This document shows positions 60,100 to 64,000 of a stretch of DNA of 64,000 nucleotides, one piece after another. Within the stretch, counting starts at the first letter, position 1; the number at the start of each line of letters is the position of its first letter. The notes under the pieces are model-generated. The model saw only the letters and a program-made list of their open reading frames with translations. It had not been told where the DNA came from and did no database searches. Origin of the DNA: Desulfosporosinus sp. (GTDB lineage Bacteria; Bacillota; Desulfitobacteriia; Desulfitobacteriales; Desulfitobacteriaceae); assembly GCA_031292055.1 (NCBI GenBank), contig JARLHV010000014.1:1-64000 (forward strand). Direction: 5' to 3'. Made by a program: the position numbers and the translations under genes.

Positions 60100-60501
60100 G
60101 TGTTTGGTAAAGGTCTACTAACAGGTTTAGGCATCACATTCAAACGCATGGTCGGTCCTAATATCACAGAGTTTTACCCTGAGCAGAAGCCCAACCTTCC
60201 GACCAGGGTGCGTAGTTCCATGGGACTTGACCGGAGCAAATGTATTTCTTGCAACATGTGCGCGATGGCCTGTCCGAACGGGGTCATCAAACTGACGAGT
60301 GAAAAAGATGAAAACAATAAAAAGGTTCTCAAGAGTTATCATATGGATGTTGGTCGGTGCTTGTTTTGTGGTATGTGCGCTGAAGTTTGTCCGACCAAGG
60401 CTTTGACAGTAACTCAGGAATATGAAAACTCTGTTTATGAACCGGGAGATATGCAGTGGGATATGATTAAACGGGCTGAGCGCAAAGGGAAGGTGGGGTA
60501 A
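60100..60501 (+). CDS. nuoI: NADH-quinone oxidoreductase subunit I
   Basis: A 133-residue ferredoxin-like subunit with two [4Fe-4S] motifs, CISCNMCAMACP (about 47-58) and CLFCGMCAEVCP (about 87-98). GTG start at 60100, after GGAGGG in the nuoH end. As no NuoE, F or G is seen, this subunit may be an entry point for electrons, for example from ferredoxin. Confidence 0.94.
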   Translation: MFGKGLLTGLGITFKRMVGPNITEFYPEQKPNLPTRVRSSMGLDRSKCISCNMCAMACPNGVIKLTSEKDENNKKVLKSYHMDVGRCLFCGMCAEVCPTKALTVTQEYENSVYEPGDMQWDMIKRAERKGKVG

Positions 60502-60503
60502 GC

Positions 60504-61007
60504 GTGGGCACTGTCGTATTTTTTATTTTTGCGATCATGGCGATTGCAGCTGCTTGGGGTGTTGTCACCTCAAAGAACATTGTGCATAGTGCGCTCTATC
60601 TTGTCCTTTGCTTTTCAGGAGTGGCCGTGCTTTATGTTCTTATGAATGCGGATTTCCTGGCGGCTGTTCAGTTGCTGATCTACACGGGAGCAGTAGCCAT
60701 TATGATCGTCTTTGCGGTCATGTTGACCTTGCGCGGTGATATCAGTGTGAGCAATACCGAAAACCGTCACTGGGGTTGGGGTGCATTGGTGGCAGCTTTG
60801 GTGTTTATCATCATGGCTCTGGTTATCCTCGCCAATCCAGACTGGCGTATTTTAGCCACACCGTGGACGAGTGGAGGCTCAGCAGAAGATCTGTCGCTTC
60901 TGTTACTTACTCGATTTATGATTCCCTTTGAAGCAGCCGCTGTCTTGTTGACTGTGGCCTTGGTTGGAGCTGTGGTCTTGGCGAAGGGAGTGAAAGAAAG
61001 CAAATGA
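60504..61007 (+). CDS. nuoJ: NADH-quinone oxidoreductase subunit J
   Basis: A 167-residue membrane subunit with five hydrophobic segments and the conserved [10 protein letters not shown] stretch (about 67-76) after YTGAV. GTG start at 60504 after GGTGGGG. It overlaps nuoK by four bases (ATGA). Confidence 0.93.
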   Translation: MGTVVFFIFAIMAIAAAWGVVTSKNIVHSALYLVLCFSGVAVLYVLMNADFLAAVQLLIYTGAVAIMIVFAVMLTLRGDISVSNTENRHWGWGALVAALVFIIMALVILANPDWRILATPWTSGGSAEDLSLLLLTRFMIPFEAAAVLLTVALVGAVVLAKGVKESK

Positions 61008-61348
61008 ATTTAAGCAATTTAAGTGTTGGGCTTTCTACTTATCTCTTGGTTGGAGCAATGCTTTTTAGTATTGGTCTTTACGGAGTATTTGCCAAGAGAA
61101 ATATTATTGCCATACTCATGTCGATTGAGCTGATGCTCAATGCTGTCAATATTAATTTTGTGGCGTTTAATCGATTCGTCTGGAACCAAAAGAGTGGTAC
61201 TAACTATATTTTGACCGGGCACGTTGCTGCACTTTTCGTGATTGTTGTCGCTGCTGCTGAAGTGGCCGTAGGCCTTGCTTTGGTCATTACGATTTATCGT
61301 AACCGTCAGTCGACCAACGTGGATGAATTTAATTGGTTGAAGTGGTAA
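61004..61348 (+). CDS. nuoK: NADH-quinone oxidoreductase subunit K
   Basis: A 114-residue membrane subunit with three hydrophobic segments; the conserved glutamates lie in [15 protein letters not shown] (about 38-52) and [10 protein letters not shown] (about 83-92). It starts in the nuoJ stop codon. Confidence 0.94.
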   Translation: MNLSNLSVGLSTYLLVGAMLFSIGLYGVFAKRNIIAILMSIELMLNAVNINFVAFNRFVWNQKSGTNYILTGHVAALFVIVVAAAEVAVGLALVITIYRNRQSTNVDEFNWLKW

Positions 61349-61369
61349 GCGAGACTATGGAGAAGGTAG

Positions 61370-63328
61370 GTGTTCAAGGAAATGCATGATCTCTTTCGGT
61401 GGGCATGGTTAATTCCTGCTTTGCCCTTCCTGTCGTTTCTACTCATCGCCTTTGTCACAAAACGATCCAAAGGACTGTCTTCCACAGTGTCGATTCTCGC
61501 GATTCTCGCCTCACTTGGCTTGGCTATAGCGATTGCTATAGGTATTATTCAGTCCGGTGCGGAAATTGTGGAACATGCTGCGATCGTAAACGTGAATTGG
61601 CTAAATATTGGGGGCTTAAAGATCGATTTCGGAACGGTTGTCGATCCCCTGAGTGGCATGATGCTGTTTGTGGTTTCCCTAGTAGCATCAATGGTACAAA
61701 TCTATTCTTTAGGATACATGCATGGTGACAAGGGATGGTCGCGTTACTATTGCTACCAGTCTCTGTTTGCAGCTTCCATGTTGGGTATGGTTCTGGCCAC
61801 CAATTTGTTACAACTCTTTATCTTCTGGGAATTGGTTGGACTATGTTCCTATTTGCTGATTGGTTTCTGGTACTTCAAAGTATCCGCGCGGGAGGCAGCG
61901 AAGAAAGCCTTTATGACGACTCGTGTCGGAGACTTTGGCTTATTACTCGGGATGCTTTTCCTTTATACCAAGTTTGGAACGCTCGATTTCGCTACGCTTG
62001 CCGCGATATTGAACACAAATATTCAAAATGTCGCAGTTATTGGAACTGCGTCGTATGTGACCGTTATGGCGTTCCTCGTCTTTATGGGACCGGTGGGCAA
62101 GTCAGGACAGTTTCCCCTTCACGTTTGGTTACCAGACGCTATGGAGGGTCCAACGCCTGTTAGTGCTCTGATTCACGCAGCAACCATGGTTGTTGCCGGG
62201 GTTTACTTAGTGGCGCGGATGTATTTCCTCTTTGTTCATGCCTCCCCGTCTGCTTTACAGTTTGTCGCTGACATAGGTGCATTCACAGCCATCTTTGCAG
62301 CGTCCATTGCGATTGCGCAAGATGACATTAAACGAATTCTAGCCTACTCCACCTTAAGCCAACTTGGGTATATGATGTTTGCGCTGGGTGTGGGTTCGTA
62401 CTCGGGATCTATGTTCCACCTGATGACCCATGCGTTCTTTAAAGCCTTAATGTTTTTAGGCGCTGGTTCTGTGATTCATGCGCTGCATGAAAAACAAAAT
62501 ATTTGGGACATGGGCGGGCTGTGGAAAAAGATGCCAATTACTGGTTGGACCTTTTTCATCGGAGTTATGGCCATCTCCGGCGTCCCACCGTTTGCCGGAT
62601 TCTTCTCGAAAGACGAGATTTTAGCCACCGCTCTGCAAAATGGACATCCAGTGGTTTATGCAGTGGGGCTGTTTACGGCTTTCTTAACAGCGTTCTACAT
62701 GAGTCGCTTGTTCTTTGTAGCGTTCTGTGGACCTGAAAAACCAGAAAACCATCCTCATGAATCACCTTGGAGTATGACGATTCCGCTGATCATCCTCGCT
62801 TTCTTTAGCGTTGTCGGTGGATGGGCGGCCTTACCAGATCATAACTTTGCTTTCTTTCTTCATTATCTCCCGCTGGGACAGGAATATGAACGAGAAGCTA
62901 TCAACTGGGGTCTTGCCGGGATTTCCGTGATCGCGGGACTGCTCGGGATTGGACTTGCTTATATCATCTACCTCAAAAAGGCCATTGCTGCCGAGAGTAT
63001 TGTAGCCCGTTTCCCAAGGGTTTACAAAGTACTTCAAAACAAATACTACGTTGATGAGTTCTATCTTTGGATTATTAACAACATTATGGGCGGTGTAGCC
63101 AAAGTCTTGTACTGGTTTGACATTTATGTCATAGACGGGATCATTAATGGAATCGCCTTCATCACGCGCGGCAGTGCTAAAACACTGCGCCGTACAAGTA
63201 CCGGGCAACTACAAACCTACGCTATGGTGTTCTTTTTCGCAGTTGTCATCATATTCATGGTCTTCGCATTTGGGGAAGGTCAACTGACATCTCTTAACCC
63301 CTTAGCGACGCTGGGAGGTGTGAAATGA
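61370..63328 (+). CDS. nuoL: NADH-quinone oxidoreductase subunit L
   Basis: A 652-residue antiporter-like proton-pumping subunit with about 16 hydrophobic segments. Signatures: DPLSGMMLFVVSLVASMVQIYS, WELVGLCSYLLIGFW (about 150-164, with the key Glu), GPVGKSGQFPLHVWLPDAMEGPTPVSALIHAATMV shown at about 238-272, and the long lateral helix near the C-terminus. GTG 61370 is the annotated start; ATG 61382 is possible. Confidence 0.94.
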   Translation: MFKEMHDLFRWAWLIPALPFLSFLLIAFVTKRSKGLSSTVSILAILASLGLAIAIAIGIIQSGAEIVEHAAIVNVNWLNIGGLKIDFGTVVDPLSGMMLFVVSLVASMVQIYSLGYMHGDKGWSRYYCYQSLFAASMLGMVLATNLLQLFIFWELVGLCSYLLIGFWYFKVSAREAAKKAFMTTRVGDFGLLLGMLFLYTKFGTLDFATLAAILNTNIQNVAVIGTASYVTVMAFLVFMGPVGKSGQFPLHVWLPDAMEGPTPVSALIHAATMVVAGVYLVARMYFLFVHASPSALQFVADIGAFTAIFAASIAIAQDDIKRILAYSTLSQLGYMMFALGVGSYSGSMFHLMTHAFFKALMFLGAGSVIHALHEKQNIWDMGGLWKKMPITGWTFFIGVMAISGVPPFAGFFSKDEILATALQNGHPVVYAVGLFTAFLTAFYMSRLFFVAFCGPEKPENHPHESPWSMTIPLIILAFFSVVGGWAALPDHNFAFFLHYLPLGQEYEREAINWGLAGISVIAGLLGIGLAYIIYLKKAIAAESIVARFPRVYKVLQNKYYVDEFYLWIINNIMGGVAKVLYWFDIYVIDGIINGIAFITRGSAKTLRRTSTGQLQTYAMVFFFAVVIIFMVFAFGEGQLTSLNPLATLGGVK

Positions 63329-64000
63329 TTTCTTCTGCACTACCAACAACGAATTCACTCCTTCTGCCCTTCATCCTGTTAGCTCCACTCGTGGCAATGT
63401 TAATGATTATATTCTTGCCTAAAGATGAGAGCAAGACGATTAAGATCGTTGCCGCCATTGGTACGCTTATCTCATTAGTTCTCTCACTTTATGCTTTCTT
63501 TGCCTATGATCGAGTGTTGGGGGGAATGCAGTTTACCTTAACGATCCCTTGGATTCCTGATCTCGGTGTCAATTTAGCCTTTGGAGTTGATGGAATCAGT
63601 TTACCCATGCTTCTGCTCACAAACATTATTGGTTTCTCATCGATCTATGCATCCTGGAATATGGAGAAGCGTGTCAAAGAATTTTTTGCTCTACTGCTTA
63701 TCCTCATCACGGGTGTTATGGGAACGTTTATCGCGCGTGACTTGTTTATCTTCTTCCTTTTCTATGAGATTGTGGTTATTCCAATCTACATCATGGTCAT
63801 CATCTGGGGAAGTACGAAGCGGGTTAGCAAGGAATATGCTGGTATGAAGTTAACCATTTACTTGCTTATCGGATCAGCATTCCTTCTAGTTGGAATGATC
63901 GCCCTATACTTAGCCGCTGCTAAAAATGGTCAGCCAACCTTTATGTTTGATCAGTTAGCACAGAGGCAAGACCTCTACAGTCCGGCTTTCCAAAAGGTTG
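63325..64000 (+). CDS. nuoM: NADH-quinone oxidoreductase subunit M (partial, runs off the window)
   Basis: The first 225 residues of a proton-pumping subunit. The start ATG overlaps the nuoL stop (ATGA). Hydrophobic segments begin at about residue 10; FGVDGISLPMLLLTN (about 89-103) and FFLFYEIVVIPIYIMV, with the conserved Glu (about 145), identify NuoM. No stop codon is reached before 64000. Confidence 0.92.
   Translation, partial: MISSALPTTNSLLLPFILLAPLVAMLMIIFLPKDESKTIKIVAAIGTLISLVLSLYAFFAYDRVLGGMQFTLTIPWIPDLGVNLAFGVDGISLPMLLLTNIIGFSSIYASWNMEKRVKEFFALLLILITGVMGTFIARDLFIFFLFYEIVVIPIYIMVIIWGSTKRVSKEYAGMKLTIYLLIGSAFLLVGMIALYLAAAKNGQPTFMFDQLAQRQDLYSPAFQKV

Overview
The window suggests an endospore-forming, anaerobic Firmicute of the Peptococcaceae, most like Desulfosporosinus or Desulfitobacterium. 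The evidence is a GPR spore protease, an alpha/beta-SASP-like peptide, a GerA germinant receptor subunit and YlbJ; a low-GC ribosomal/secretion/division block (fapR-plsX-fab-rnc-smc-ftsY-ylxM-ffh-rpsP-rimM-trmD-rplS-lepB-rbgA-rnhB); an nuo operon that starts with nuoA and shows no nuoE, F or G; FabK as enoyl reductase; and secreted proteins with cell-wall-binding repeat 2. The genus is inferred from gene content, not from a search.

Layout. 1-5.7 kb is an AT-rich accessory region. It holds six small minus-strand genes for membrane and zinc-ribbon proteins with signs of local duplication, a possible structured RNA, a putative DNA-binding protein, the 3' half of a tRNA-Lys(CTT) gene used as an attachment core, and a tyrosine integrase. 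5.7-9.7 kb holds two paralogous CWB2 surface proteins, one fused to RCC1 repeats, separated by a spacer with helically phased short repeats and a long perfect hairpin. 9.9-15.4 kb holds a CPA1 cation/proton antiporter, an APC amino-acid permease, a LapA-domain protein and gerA. 15.8-21.9 kb holds the Asp23 protein, the FakA-type kinase, L-serine dehydratase (sdaAB-sdaAA) and recG. 22-26 kb is a signalling block: a PAS-HisKA protein with no ATPase domain, a remnant of a paralogous gene, and a PAS-GGDEF-HD-GYP protein. 26-30 kb holds a SASP-like gene convergent with gpr, then rsmD, a coiled-coil protein and ylbJ.

30-41 kb runs from acetate kinase through yceD-rpmF into a FapR-regulated type II fatty-acid synthesis operon. 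41-56.5 kb holds smc, the SRP GTPases (ftsY, ffh), a methylthioadenosine salvage pair (mtnA, mtaD) preceded by an N-terminally truncated mtnP, and the ribosome/tRNA modification block. 56.5-64 kb is a tightly packed nuoABCDHIJKLM operon; nuoM runs off the end.

How the genes work together. The housekeeping blocks are compact, with ATGA overlaps and good Shine-Dalgarno sites. The more unusual material is the left accessory region, the intergenic hairpins and dispersed repeats, the short SASP next to its protease, the catalytically incomplete kinase, and the broken mtnP. No CRISPR array, rRNA or complete tRNA was seen.
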